A stretch of 64,000 nucleotides of DNA, from positions 1 through 64,000 of the forward strand of contig CANGKZ010000020.1 in assembly GCA_947454705.1 (NCBI GenBank), written 5' to 3'. The position numbers were made by a program, and so were the translations under genes. The notes below the pieces were generated by a model. It was not told the DNA's origin. It ran no database searches and saw only the letters and a program-made list of their open reading frames with translations. The DNA comes from Verrucomicrobiota bacterium. Its GTDB lineage: Bacteria > Verrucomicrobiota > Verrucomicrobiia > Limisphaerales > UBA9464. Position 1 is the stretch's first letter, and every line of letters begins with the position of its first letter. This document shows, in pieces, positions 23,458 through 31,659 of the stretch.

Positions 23458-24254
23458 CCCCACGGCCTCTTACCGTTTTGATCGTTGATGACGAAGCCCT
23501 CGCCCGCGAGCGGCTCCGAATGCTTCTGGGAAAAGAGGCCAACCTCGAGATCGCGGGCGAATCCTCCGACGGGCCATCCGCCGTCGCGGCCATCCGGAGT
23601 CAGCGACCCGACGTGGTGCTGCTCGACATTCAAATGCCCGGGCTCGATGGATTCGGCGTACTGCGCGAGCTCGATCCCGCCGAGTTGCCGCTGGTGATCT
23701 TTGTCACCGCCTTCGATCAGCACGCGGTGAAGGCCTTCGAAGCGCACGCCCTCGATTACCTGCTGAAACCGTGCAAGCCCGCGCGGTTGCACGACGCCAT
23801 CGAGCGCGCCCGCACGCACCTCACATCGCGCGCGCCTGCGGGAGGAAACGAAGCGACCTCCGACGCGTTGCAGGACCGCCTTCTCGCCCTGCTGGAATCC
23901 CGCGCGCCCGAACGCACGAAACAACACCTCACCCGCATTGCGGTCCGACAGGGCGAACGCGTGACCTTCGTTCGCACCAGCGCGATCGACTGGTGCGAAG
24001 CCTCCGGAAACTACGTTGTGCTCCACACCGGCAAGGAGAGTCACATCGTGCGCGAAACTCTGGGAACCCTGGAGGAACAACTCTCGCCCGACAGCTTCCT
24101 GCGGATCAGCCGGTCGGTGATCGTCCAATTCGATCGCATCCGAGAACTTCAAACCCTCGCCCCGGGCGAACACGTGGTGATCCTCACCGATGGACGCAAA
24201 CTCCCCATGACCCGCGGGCTCCGCGAAGTGGAGGAGAAACTGAAATTCGGATGA
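23454..24254 (+). CDS. LytTR-family response regulator
   Basis: A 266-residue regulator: receiver domain about 5-120 with acidic pocket D12-D13, phospho-acceptor Asp58 (VVLLDIQMPG), Thr in FVTAFD and Lys in YLLKPC; LytTR DNA-binding domain about 150-262 (SAIDWCEASGNYVVLHT, FLRISRSVIVQFDRI). It is translationally coupled to the sensor by an ATGA overlap. LytTR domains bind paired direct repeats about 21 bp apart; a matching array lies upstream of the EF-hand gene. Confidence 0.93.
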   Translation: MTPRPLTVLIVDDEALARERLRMLLGKEANLEIAGESSDGPSAVAAIRSQRPDVVLLDIQMPGLDGFGVLRELDPAELPLVIFVTAFDQHAVKAFEAHALDYLLKPCKPARLHDAIERARTHLTSRAPAGGNEATSDALQDRLLALLESRAPERTKQHLTRIAVRQGERVTFVRTSAIDWCEASGNYVVLHTGKESHIVRETLGTLEEQLSPDSFLRISRSVIVQFDRIRELQTLAPGEHVVILTDGRKLPMTRGLREVEEKLKFG

Positions 24255-24282
24255 GGCGCGACGGGCGCCGAAGCGTTCGGTG

Positions 24283-24831
24283 CTATTCGTCGAACCGTTT
24301 CCCCAACATCCGCCGGATCGTTGTCACCGCCGGTGGGCAATCCGACCGGTCGAACGTTCTCGTGATCCAGCGCGAACCGTCCCAGTAGTTCAGAATCAAC
24401 AGCTGGGCCATCGGCGGCGTCTGGTTCTTTTCCGGCAATTCCGTCAACGCGCGCCGGATTACCTTCATCGCCGATTCGCTCATTTCCTTGCCCGTACTGC
24501 CGCCGCGTCCGAGCGGAAGATTGTTGTACTGGTCATACTCCTGCCCGGACTCGTTGAGGTAGTACTGCAGGAAAAATCCATCCGGCTCCCGAAACACCAT
24601 CATCGATAGCAGCAGCTTCCGCTCCCGGCTTTCCACCGAGTTGGTGGAAGCCTCCCAGGCAAACTGGAACCGGAATTCTTTGGCCCATTTTGAGACATCC
24701 GGCAGCTGAACTGGTTCAGCCGCATCTCCACGAAACGGCATCGCTGACAGCAGCATCAGCCCGATCCACAACGCCAGCCAACCGACACGCTTTGGCTCAA
24801 CCGACGAGAGAAGGCGATGTTTTGGGGTCAT
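24283..24831 (-). CDS. secreted hypothetical protein
   Basis: A 182-residue protein with a signal peptide or N-terminal anchor (residues 14-36, WLALWIGLMLLSAMPFRGDA). The mature part has no motif I recognise. It ends with an Arg/Asp-rich segment (YWDGSRWITRTFDRSDCP) and contains one Cys. Convergent with the LytTR gene 28 bp away. Start ATG 24831 is preferred; the frame extends ten codons upstream to 24861. Function unknown. Confidence 0.65.
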   Translation of the reverse strand: MTPKHRLLSSVEPKRVGWLALWIGLMLLSAMPFRGDAAEPVQLPDVSKWAKEFRFQFAWEASTNSVESRERKLLLSMMVFREPDGFFLQYYLNESGQEYDQYNNLPLGRGGSTGKEMSESAMKVIRRALTELPEKNQTPPMAQLLILNYWDGSRWITRTFDRSDCPPAVTTIRRMLGKRFDE

Positions 24832-25035
24832 GGAATCCGTCCTTTCAAGGCAAATGACCAATGGGTTCGAACGCGGGGTTTACAGGTGAGAACGAATACA
24901 TAACGCCCCTCCGGTTCGTCAATCCGAACCCCGGCAACCCGCCCCAGGCAACGGCGGTCGTATTCGATCGCATTCGGTCGTGACGAACTCGCCGAACGGT
25001 GGCAGGGCTTTCCAGGTCCGATCCACTCCACTGCC

Positions 25036-25554
25036 ATGGCCACCTCCACTCGCGCTTCCTCGAAGGCCGCAGCCGCCCCGGGTGCCGCTGCACAAACAGA
25101 TCCCCTTGCCGACTACGTGGCGCGGGCCCCGGAGCCGCAGGCCGCGATCTGCCGGCAGCTCCACGGCATCATCCACGACACCCTGTCCGGCGCCGCCTGC
25201 AAGGTGTGGCACGGATCGCCGGTGTGGTTCATCGGCGACAATCCAGTCGTCGGCTACAACTACACGGCAAAGTGCGTGAAGCTGTTGTTCTGGAACGGAC
25301 AGGAATTCGGCGAACCCGGCCTCGTTGCCCTGGGCAAATTCAAGGCCGCGCAAATCCAGTACACCGATCCGGCCCAGATCGACCCCGCATCGGTCCGAAG
25401 GTGGTTGAAGAAATCATCCACCCAGATCTGGGACTACCAGCAACACTTCTGCTCCCACGTCCAAGCCCGCTCGGCCAAGTCAAAAGCCACCCGTGCCGCG
25501 AAACCGAAAACCCGCGACGGAGCCGCCACGCCAAAACGGAAGCCGAGCCGCTAA
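25036..25554 (+). CDS. DUF1801 (YdhG-like) domain protein
   Basis: A 172-residue small soluble protein. After a 20-residue Ala-rich leader, the DUF1801 fold is recognisable: PLADYVARAPEPQ, LHGIIHDTLSGAACKVWHGS, PVWF, and VKLLFWNG. The tail (145-172) is Lys/Arg/Pro-rich and probably disordered or nucleic-acid-binding. The family function is unknown; members are widespread in bacteria. It overlaps the convergent SNF2 helicase gene by 4 bp. Confidence 0.82.
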   Translation: MATSTRASSKAAAAPGAAAQTDPLADYVARAPEPQAAICRQLHGIIHDTLSGAACKVWHGSPVWFIGDNPVVGYNYTAKCVKLLFWNGQEFGEPGLVALGKFKAAQIQYTDPAQIDPASVRRWLKKSSTQIWDYQQHFCSHVQARSAKSKATRAAKPKTRDGAATPKRKPSR

Positions 25555-28500
25555 CTTGCGGGATCAAACAGGAAGTCAATGTCCTGCGGCGTCAGCTCCA
25601 ACTTGCCGCTTCCGCGTTCGTTCAGCAGACCTTCCACCAACTCGCGCTTTCGGACCTGAAGCGCGGCGATTTTTTCCTCCACCGTTCCGACCGCAATCAG
25701 CCGGTACACGAACACCTTCTTCGTCTGGCCGATCCTGTGTGCCCGGTCCGTGGCCTGATTCTCCACCGCAGGATTCCACCAGGGATCAAAGTGAATCACC
25801 GTGTCCGCCGCGGTCAGGTTCAATCCGGTGCCGCCCGCTTTCAGGCTGATGAGAAACAGCGGCACCTCCCCGTTTTGAAACCGATTCACCGGAGTGGCGC
25901 GGTCGGTGGTGTCCCCGGTGAGCAACACGTAGGGAATCGCCTGCTTTTTCAGCTCCGCCTCGATCAGCGCGAGCATCGAGGTGAACTGCGAGAATAGAAG
26001 CACACGACGCCCCTCGGAAATCAACGTGCCGAGCAACTCCATCAGCAGGTCGAGCTTGGCGGACTCGCGGACTTTGGCCGCCGAGGGGACTCGCACAAGC
26101 TGGGGATGACAGCAGATCTGCCTCAACTTGAGCAGGGCATCGAGAACCACGATGTGGGATCGCGCGAGCCCCTTGCTGGCCACGGCCTCACGGACCCGGG
26201 CATGCATCGTCAGTCGAACACTTTCGTAAAGATCCCGCTGGGTTCCGGAGAGTTCCACGGACTGCGTGATCTCGGTCTTTTCCGGCAGCTCCGATGCCAC
26301 CTGCTCCTTGCGTCGGCGGATCATAAACGGCGCCACCCGCCGGGCGAGAACCGCCCGCCGGTTCTGGTCGCCGTGCTTTTCAATCGGACGCCGGAAACTT
26401 CCGTTGAAGTCCACCTCATCTCCAAGAAACCCGGGCAGCAGGAATCGAAACAACGACCACAACTCGCCGAGATGATTCTCCATCGGCGTTCCGGTAAGGC
26501 ACAACCGATGACGCGCCTGAAGCTGACACGCCGCCTGCGCATAGGTCGTCTTGGAATTCTTGATGAACTGAGCCTCATCCAGAATCACCAGATGAAACGG
26601 CTGCTGGAGCAACTGCGGCAGATCCCGCGGAAGCAGCGGATAGGTGGTGAGCACCAGATCGCTCTCCGCGATTCGATGAAACTCGTCCCGCCGATCCAGC
26701 CCGTGCAACACCAGCACCTTCAAGTCCGGCGCAAAGCGCTCCGCCTCCTGACGCCAGTTGGTCATCAGGCTGGTGGGAGCCACCACCAGGCTCGGAAGCT
26801 TCGCGCGGCCCGACTCTTTCTCGATCAACAGGTGGGCCAGCGTTTGAATCGTTTTTCCCAACCCCATGTCATCGGCCAGCAATCCTGCGAGGTCATACTC
26901 GCGAATGAACTGCAACCAGTTCAGCCCCTCCTGCTGATAGGGCCGAAGCGATGCGCGCAATCCCTTCGGAGGTGGAACCGAATCGATCCCGCGAAACTCC
27001 TTCAATCGCTGGGCCATCTCCTGGAGCTCTCTCGGGCCCAACCACCGCCACCCCTCCGCCTGGAGCAACTCCAGCGCGCGGAAACGGCTCAAGGAGAGTT
27101 TTCCGCCGGAGTTGAGAGTGCGTCCGTCGAACAAGTCCAACAGCACGCCCAGCATCGGACGCGCGCGGGACATGGGAAATTGGAGGAACCGCCCATCCGG
27201 CAGTCGAAGCATCAGCGATGCGTCCGGCGAGGAATCCTCCAGCCGTTCCTGCGAGAGCGCGGCCGGATCCCGCTCGAACAGGTCGAGAAGCATGGGCAAC
27301 AGGTTGTGCTGCTCCCCGTCCACGATCACTCCAAGCTCGGCCTCAAACCACTCATTCGTGTGCTCCGACCCGGCCCGCTTGCCGGAGGGGCTGGCGGTCG
27401 ACACCCAATCCTCCGCCGTCGCCGGTTTCCAATCGAAGCGTTCATCTTCTTCGATTCTCCACCCCTTTGCTTTGAGGCGCGAAACCTCCTTCGCCATAAA
27501 CTGCGCCCAGTCACTCGGCGTCGAAAAGGTCAACTCATCCCCGAACTCCTGGAGATTTAGAATGGGAAACACCTCCCCAGCCGCGACCGCTCCGAGCCGC
27601 ACCAGTTCCGCTGCCGCTCCCTTTTCCGTCGAAAACTGTCGGTACACCCGAACGAACCCAGTCTCTCCTGCCTTCTCGAGCGGATTGTCGTCATCGAACC
27701 AATGCGTTCGGCGATCGCCGTAATCAAATTCAAGCACCGCCAAACTGACATTGACGCTTGGGCTCGGCTTCTTCGAAGAACGGTAGGTAAACTCCAGCGA
27801 TTTGAACTCCCGTGTCAGTAGCTTCAGGCACGGAATTGGCGCCCGGTCGCGAACTTCGGTCACGCTGACCGTGATCGGCGTCGGAACGGGAATCGGGACA
27901 TGCCGCGACAGTCGCATCGACAGTTCCTCGGCAAATTCCGCTGGCACCGGAGGCGCGGTCAACCAGGCCACAGCCACTGCGCCGGGGACCGGAAGGGTCA
28001 CCCGACCACATTCCTTGCGGCCCACATCGACGTACCACGGAGGATCCAGCGGCAACACCGCCGTGGCCGCGGGCTCGACCTTCAGATCCGTCCGTTGAGC
28101 CCTGTTTCCAACCAGTCCCCATGCCAGCTCCCCAGGTCGCTCGGTCCCCAGGGTGAGCGGCCCCGCCCCTCTCTTCGACGCCTGCCAGTAGCATCTCCCG
28201 GTGGCGATGATTTTCTCCAGAAACGGTCCGCCGTTCGACGGGTTCAGAAGGGAAGACCCCGTGGAAGGAGGCGGGCTCAGGATCAGGGCTTCCACCGCCA
28301 GGAGGCGATCCAACTCAAAGGCGCCGATCGCCTCCGAATACATCCGCAAATAATCCCACCCCAGAATCTGTGCCGTCCCCAGGTCACCGCTCTTCAACAC
28401 TCGGATCATCGCCGGCTGCACCTGCACCGCCCCCTTGTTCACACTCAGCAGGTAAACGACGTTCGACACGGAGCGTTCCGGCTTCACCTTCACCGGCTGA

Positions 28501-29036
28501 TCCGCCACGGCCAACCGCTCAACCCAGCTCAGCAACGCATTCGGAAAGTTCCGACTCGAAGCGCCTCTCCCCCGCGGCTCCTTCCAGGAATGCACCAGAC
28601 TCGGTCGAGAACCCTCCAGCCACTCAGCCCCTCGCAGGTCGGCCGTTGATGGGGAGGAATGCCCAAGCTCAGGCTTTTCCGCGGTGGGTTTTGGGAACGC
28701 CGAAACCACCTTGATCCACGCGGGATCGTCGATCATTCGCAGAATCACCGCCGCACCGTGCTTGCAGCCGATCTCCACAGGACAGCTGCAATCGGAATCA
28801 CATTCCCAACCCTGACGCGCCATGAGCGTCAGCATCACTTTCGTGCGATAGGGCTCCGCGGCCGAACCCATCACCGACGTTTCAATGGTGACTTGGGTGG
28901 AGCAGACAAAGACAACTGCTTCCCCCATACAACCGGCATTCGCATAGGACGCCGCCCGCCTGACGGTCACGTCATCGAATTCGTGCCGAAGGACCGCGTG
29001 AAGTTCAGCCGGGGAGACAGGGATTAACGATGCCAT
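25551..29036 (-). CDS. SNF2-family helicase with SWIM zinc finger
   Basis: A 1161-residue Swi2/Snf2 ATPase. The SWIM zinc finger is near the N-terminus (C83-S-C85 ... C91-K-H93), a long middle region has no clear motif, and the ATPase core is in the C-terminal half: motif I DDMGLGKTIQT, motif II DEAQFIKN, motif III LTGTPMENHLGELWSL, and motifs V-VI LKAGGTGLNLTAADTVIHFD and QATDRAHRIGQTKKV. Bacterial members (RapA/HepA-related) remodel protein-nucleic-acid complexes; the client is unknown. Start ATG 29036 gives MASLIPVSPAEL; the frame is open 32 codons further. No defence-system partner genes are adjacent. Confidence 0.93.
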   Translation of the reverse strand: MASLIPVSPAELHAVLRHEFDDVTVRRAASYANAGCMGEAVVFVCSTQVTIETSVMGSAAEPYRTKVMLTLMARQGWECDSDCSCPVEIGCKHGAAVILRMIDDPAWIKVVSAFPKPTAEKPELGHSSPSTADLRGAEWLEGSRPSLVHSWKEPRGRGASSRNFPNALLSWVERLAVADQPVKVKPERSVSNVVYLLSVNKGAVQVQPAMIRVLKSGDLGTAQILGWDYLRMYSEAIGAFELDRLLAVEALILSPPPSTGSSLLNPSNGGPFLEKIIATGRCYWQASKRGAGPLTLGTERPGELAWGLVGNRAQRTDLKVEPAATAVLPLDPPWYVDVGRKECGRVTLPVPGAVAVAWLTAPPVPAEFAEELSMRLSRHVPIPVPTPITVSVTEVRDRAPIPCLKLLTREFKSLEFTYRSSKKPSPSVNVSLAVLEFDYGDRRTHWFDDDNPLEKAGETGFVRVYRQFSTEKGAAAELVRLGAVAAGEVFPILNLQEFGDELTFSTPSDWAQFMAKEVSRLKAKGWRIEEDERFDWKPATAEDWVSTASPSGKRAGSEHTNEWFEAELGVIVDGEQHNLLPMLLDLFERDPAALSQERLEDSSPDASLMLRLPDGRFLQFPMSRARPMLGVLLDLFDGRTLNSGGKLSLSRFRALELLQAEGWRWLGPRELQEMAQRLKEFRGIDSVPPPKGLRASLRPYQQEGLNWLQFIREYDLAGLLADDMGLGKTIQTLAHLLIEKESGRAKLPSLVVAPTSLMTNWRQEAERFAPDLKVLVLHGLDRRDEFHRIAESDLVLTTYPLLPRDLPQLLQQPFHLVILDEAQFIKNSKTTYAQAACQLQARHRLCLTGTPMENHLGELWSLFRFLLPGFLGDEVDFNGSFRRPIEKHGDQNRRAVLARRVAPFMIRRRKEQVASELPEKTEITQSVELSGTQRDLYESVRLTMHARVREAVASKGLARSHIVVLDALLKLRQICCHPQLVRVPSAAKVRESAKLDLLMELLGTLISEGRRVLLFSQFTSMLALIEAELKKQAIPYVLLTGDTTDRATPVNRFQNGEVPLFLISLKAGGTGLNLTAADTVIHFDPWWNPAVENQATDRAHRIGQTKKVFVYRLIAVGTVEEKIAALQVRKRELVEGLLNERGSGKLELTPQDIDFLFDPAS

Positions 29037-29209
29037 GATTCGGTCGACCCAATGACACCGACGAAAGGCGCAAACTCCGGCAGCGGCATCGACGTGTACA
29101 AAAGCTTCCGTCACCACCCCAACGAAACGCAATCAGAAGCATCGCAGAACGACCCCTCCCGAGGCTTTCGCAGCCCTACGCTTCCACAAAATCGGATGCG
29201 TTCATTCCA

Positions 29210-29240
29210 TGACGTGACGTGAGGCGAGGTGACGTGATGT
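29210..29240. repeat. degenerate GTGACGT/GAGGCGA tandem repeat
   Basis: TGACGTGACGTGAGGCGAGG followed by TGACGTGATG: a short tandem array of five- to seven-base units in the 293-bp gap 29037-29329. That gap shows no gene or clear terminator. Confidence 0.5.
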
Positions 29241-29329
29241 AGCGAAAGAACTACAGCCCAGTCCTCGGTTTCTCTCTCAAGAATTGCCCCTGTTGCAGGG
29301 ATCCGAAACGGACGAACTTTATCATCCTG

Positions 29330-30370
29330 TCACCTGCGGGACGCGCGGTGGAGTCGGTCGGCGATTCCGGCCCATTCGGGGGTGTCGGGAAGGGCTTCTA
29401 CCAGAATCCACTCGGCCCCCGCTTCGTCCGCCCGATGCAGTTCGGAATAAAGCCCGCGCGCGTAGGCCTCGGAATCCTCCGGGATCACACTCACCCAGGC
29501 CCATCGACCACTCATCGGAATCGTCGCGTGCGCCACCACCCAGGTCTTCGACGGGTTCACCGACATCGCGGCCGCCTGCTGCGCGAGATCCTCTTCGCTC
29601 TTCCACGCGAGACATCGCAATCGAGCGCGCGGCGCGTAATGAAGCGGCAGCATCCCGGGACTTCGGAGCGGACCCGCACCGGAGTTGGAGTTGGAATTGG
29701 GATTGAATTTAGAATTGGACGCCGTCGCCACGCAGCCCGCCGCCACGGCGCGGATGGCATCGGCATGGATCATTCCCGGACGCAGGATCACCGGTTCGTC
29801 CCCCGAGACATCCACCACCGTGCTCTCAATCCCCACATTGCAATCGCCGCCGTCCACAATAAGTGGAATGCGGTCACCGAGCTGGCGGTACACATGATCC
29901 GCCGAAGTGGGGGAAAGCCGATTGGACAGGTTCGCACTCGGAGCGGCCAGCGGGAGTCCGCACGCGCGCACCACCGCGGGAATGAAGGGATGCGACGGCC
30001 AGCGGAGTCCCACGGTGGATCCGCCCGCCGTGACCACGTCCGGAATTCCAGGGCCGCGCGGAACGACGAGCGTCAGCGGACCGGGCCAGAACTCCGCGGC
30101 AAGACGGGAGGCGAGCTCGGGCCATCGACCCGCACAACGGATGGCGAGGTCAAGCGATCCGACATGCACGATCACCGGGTTGGAGGCCGGGCGTCCCTTG
30201 GCGGCGTAGATCTTCTCCACCGCGGCGGGATCGAGCGCATTGGCAGCGAGTCCGTACACGGTCTCCGTGGGCAGCGCCGCGATTTCGCCGCGCGAGACCA
30301 ATTCAGCCGCGCGCGTCACCGCCGACGCAAACAGCGCCGGGGTGTGGGTCGGAAGAATTTCAGCCTTCAT
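29330..30370 (-). CDS. sua5: L-threonylcarbamoyladenylate synthase, Sua5 type
   Basis: A 346-residue enzyme making threonylcarbamoyl-AMP for the tRNA t6A37 modification. The N-terminal YrdC domain (about 10-205) carries LPTETVYGLAANA, KGRPASNPVIVH, FWPGPLTLVV and APSANLS. A C-terminal Sua5 domain follows (HYAPRARLRCL to the end), so it is the long Sua5 form rather than the short TsaC. The interdomain linker NSKFNPNSNSNSG is encoded by a degenerate hexamer repeat. No other t6A gene is adjacent. Confidence 0.93.
   Translation of the reverse strand: MKAEILPTHTPALFASAVTRAAELVSRGEIAALPTETVYGLAANALDPAAVEKIYAAKGRPASNPVIVHVGSLDLAIRCAGRWPELASRLAAEFWPGPLTLVVPRGPGIPDVVTAGGSTVGLRWPSHPFIPAVVRACGLPLAAPSANLSNRLSPTSADHVYRQLGDRIPLIVDGGDCNVGIESTVVDVSGDEPVILRPGMIHADAIRAVAAGCVATASNSKFNPNSNSNSGAGPLRSPGMLPLHYAPRARLRCLAWKSEEDLAQQAAAMSVNPSKTWVVAHATIPMSGRWAWVSVIPEDSEAYARGLYSELHRADEAGAEWILVEALPDTPEWAGIADRLHRASRR
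29681..29717. repeat. degenerate GAGTTG/GAATTG hexamer tract inside sua5
   Basis: GAGTTGGAGTTGGAATTGGG and the following ATTGAATTTAGAATTGG are made of related hexamers. On the minus strand they encode the Asn/Ser-rich linker between the two Sua5 domains. Similar tracts are intergenic at 11203 and 45066. Confidence 0.6.
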
Positions 30371-30460
30371 CCAAAAACTACCGGTTCAAACAAACGTCGA
30401 TCGAGCCCGAGCCCGGATCCTCAAATTCAGTTCAGAATCCATTCCCTCTTCGCATCGGGA

Positions 30461-30490
30461 TCTGTGTCCATCCGTGTCCATCTGTGTCCA
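30461..30490. repeat. three 10-bp tandem repeats (TCTGTGTCCA)
   Basis: TCTGTGTCCA, TCCGTGTCCA and TCTGTGTCCA in perfect register, followed by TCTTTGG. It lies in the 254-bp sua5/trpD divergent gap. Too short and without spacers, so not a CRISPR. It could be a regulator-binding array at one-turn spacing or a member of a dispersed repeat family. Confidence 0.65.
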
Positions 30491-30624
30491 TCTTTGGTTT
30501 CTCTCTTCCGGTTCGGCGGAGCGTCATACCAAGTTCACGAACCGGGGACCATGCCGGAATGGATCGCACGGGAAGTTCATTCCATATTTCCCCGGAGACC
30601 AAGGTCGGTCACACTCCCACGGTG

Positions 30625-31659
30625 ATGCTCGCACTGACTCAACGGATCCGGGAGGGACATTCCCTGTCCGGACCGGAAATCGCCACCGCGGTGGCCCAGC
30701 TCGTGGACGAGGCGGTTTCGGTGGAAACCAAGGCCGACTTCCTCACCGCGCTCGCGTTGAAGGGCGAGAGTCCATCGGAACTCGCAGGATTCGCCCGCGA
30801 ACTTCGCGATCGCTCCATTCCCGTTCCCATTGATCCGGAAACACGGTCGCGCGGTTTGCTCGACGTCTGCGGCACCGGCGGGGACCGGCTGAACACCTTC
30901 AACATCTCCACCACGGTCGGACTCGTCTGCGCCGCCGCCGGAGCCACGGTGGCCAAGCACGGCAATCGCGCCATCACCTCCCGATCGGGCAGTGCCGACG
31001 TCCTGGCCGCGCTCGGCATTCCCGTGGAGCAGTCCCCCGAAGCCGCAGCAGCCGCGCTGCGCACGCACCGCTTCGCGTTCCTGTTCGCCACACGCTATCA
31101 CCCGGCCTTCAAGGCGATCGGACCCGCACGACGCCTCTGCGCCGATCGAAACCAGCGTACCATTTTCAATCACCTCGGCCCGCTGCTGAACCCGGCACGA
31201 CCGGAGTTCCAACTCGTCGGCGCCTCGCGTCCCGAGCTGGTGGAGCCGATGGCGGAAACCCTGCGCGCGCTCGGAACCGAGCGTGCCATGGTGGTGAACG
31301 GCTCGGTGCCGGGCCACGGAACCCTCGATGAATTCTCCACGCTCGGACCCACCGTGGTCGCCGAGTTTCATCACGGTGGCGCCCTCACCCGGGCGGAATG
31401 CACGCTCGACGGATATCCGCTCCAACCGGCAACGCTTGCAGATCTCGAAGGTGGCGACGCCACGGAGAATGCGAAGATCATCGAACGCATTCTCGATGGA
31501 ATCGACCGCGGCCCGCGCCGCGATGCGGTGTTGCTCAATGCCGGCGCCGCGCTGTTCTGCGCGGGGATTGCAAAGTCGATCACCGACGGATGGGACCGGG
31601 CCGCGACGGCCATTGATCGCGGACACGCCCGCGCGACCTTGAACGCGTTGCGGACATGA
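30625..31659 (+). CDS. trpD: anthranilate phosphoribosyltransferase
   Basis: A 344-residue enzyme transferring phosphoribose from PRPP to anthranilate in tryptophan synthesis. The PRPP loop GTGGD is at 83-87, followed by NISTT, KHGNRAITSRSGSADVLAALG and the GPLLNPARP region. Length fits the family. Start ATG 30625 (GTG at 30622 also possible); the longer upstream frame is low quality. No other trp genes are in the window; instead the stop overlaps the next gene as ATGA, an unusual partner. Confidence 0.94.
   Translation: MLALTQRIREGHSLSGPEIATAVAQLVDEAVSVETKADFLTALALKGESPSELAGFARELRDRSIPVPIDPETRSRGLLDVCGTGGDRLNTFNISTTVGLVCAAAGATVAKHGNRAITSRSGSADVLAALGIPVEQSPEAAAAALRTHRFAFLFATRYHPAFKAIGPARRLCADRNQRTIFNHLGPLLNPARPEFQLVGASRPELVEPMAETLRALGTERAMVVNGSVPGHGTLDEFSTLGPTVVAEFHHGGALTRAECTLDGYPLQPATLADLEGGDATENAKIIERILDGIDRGPRRDAVLLNAGAALFCAGIAKSITDGWDRAATAIDRGHARATLNALRT

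Noticed and set aside
25551-29036. SNF2 helicase as part of a defence system (DISARM- or Zorya-like)
   Set aside because: No methyltransferase, nuclease, phospholipase or other defence partner is adjacent; the flanking genes are DUF1801 and sua5.
30461-30490. CRISPR-like tandem repeats
   Set aside because: Units are 10 bp without spacers; no cas genes anywhere in the window.
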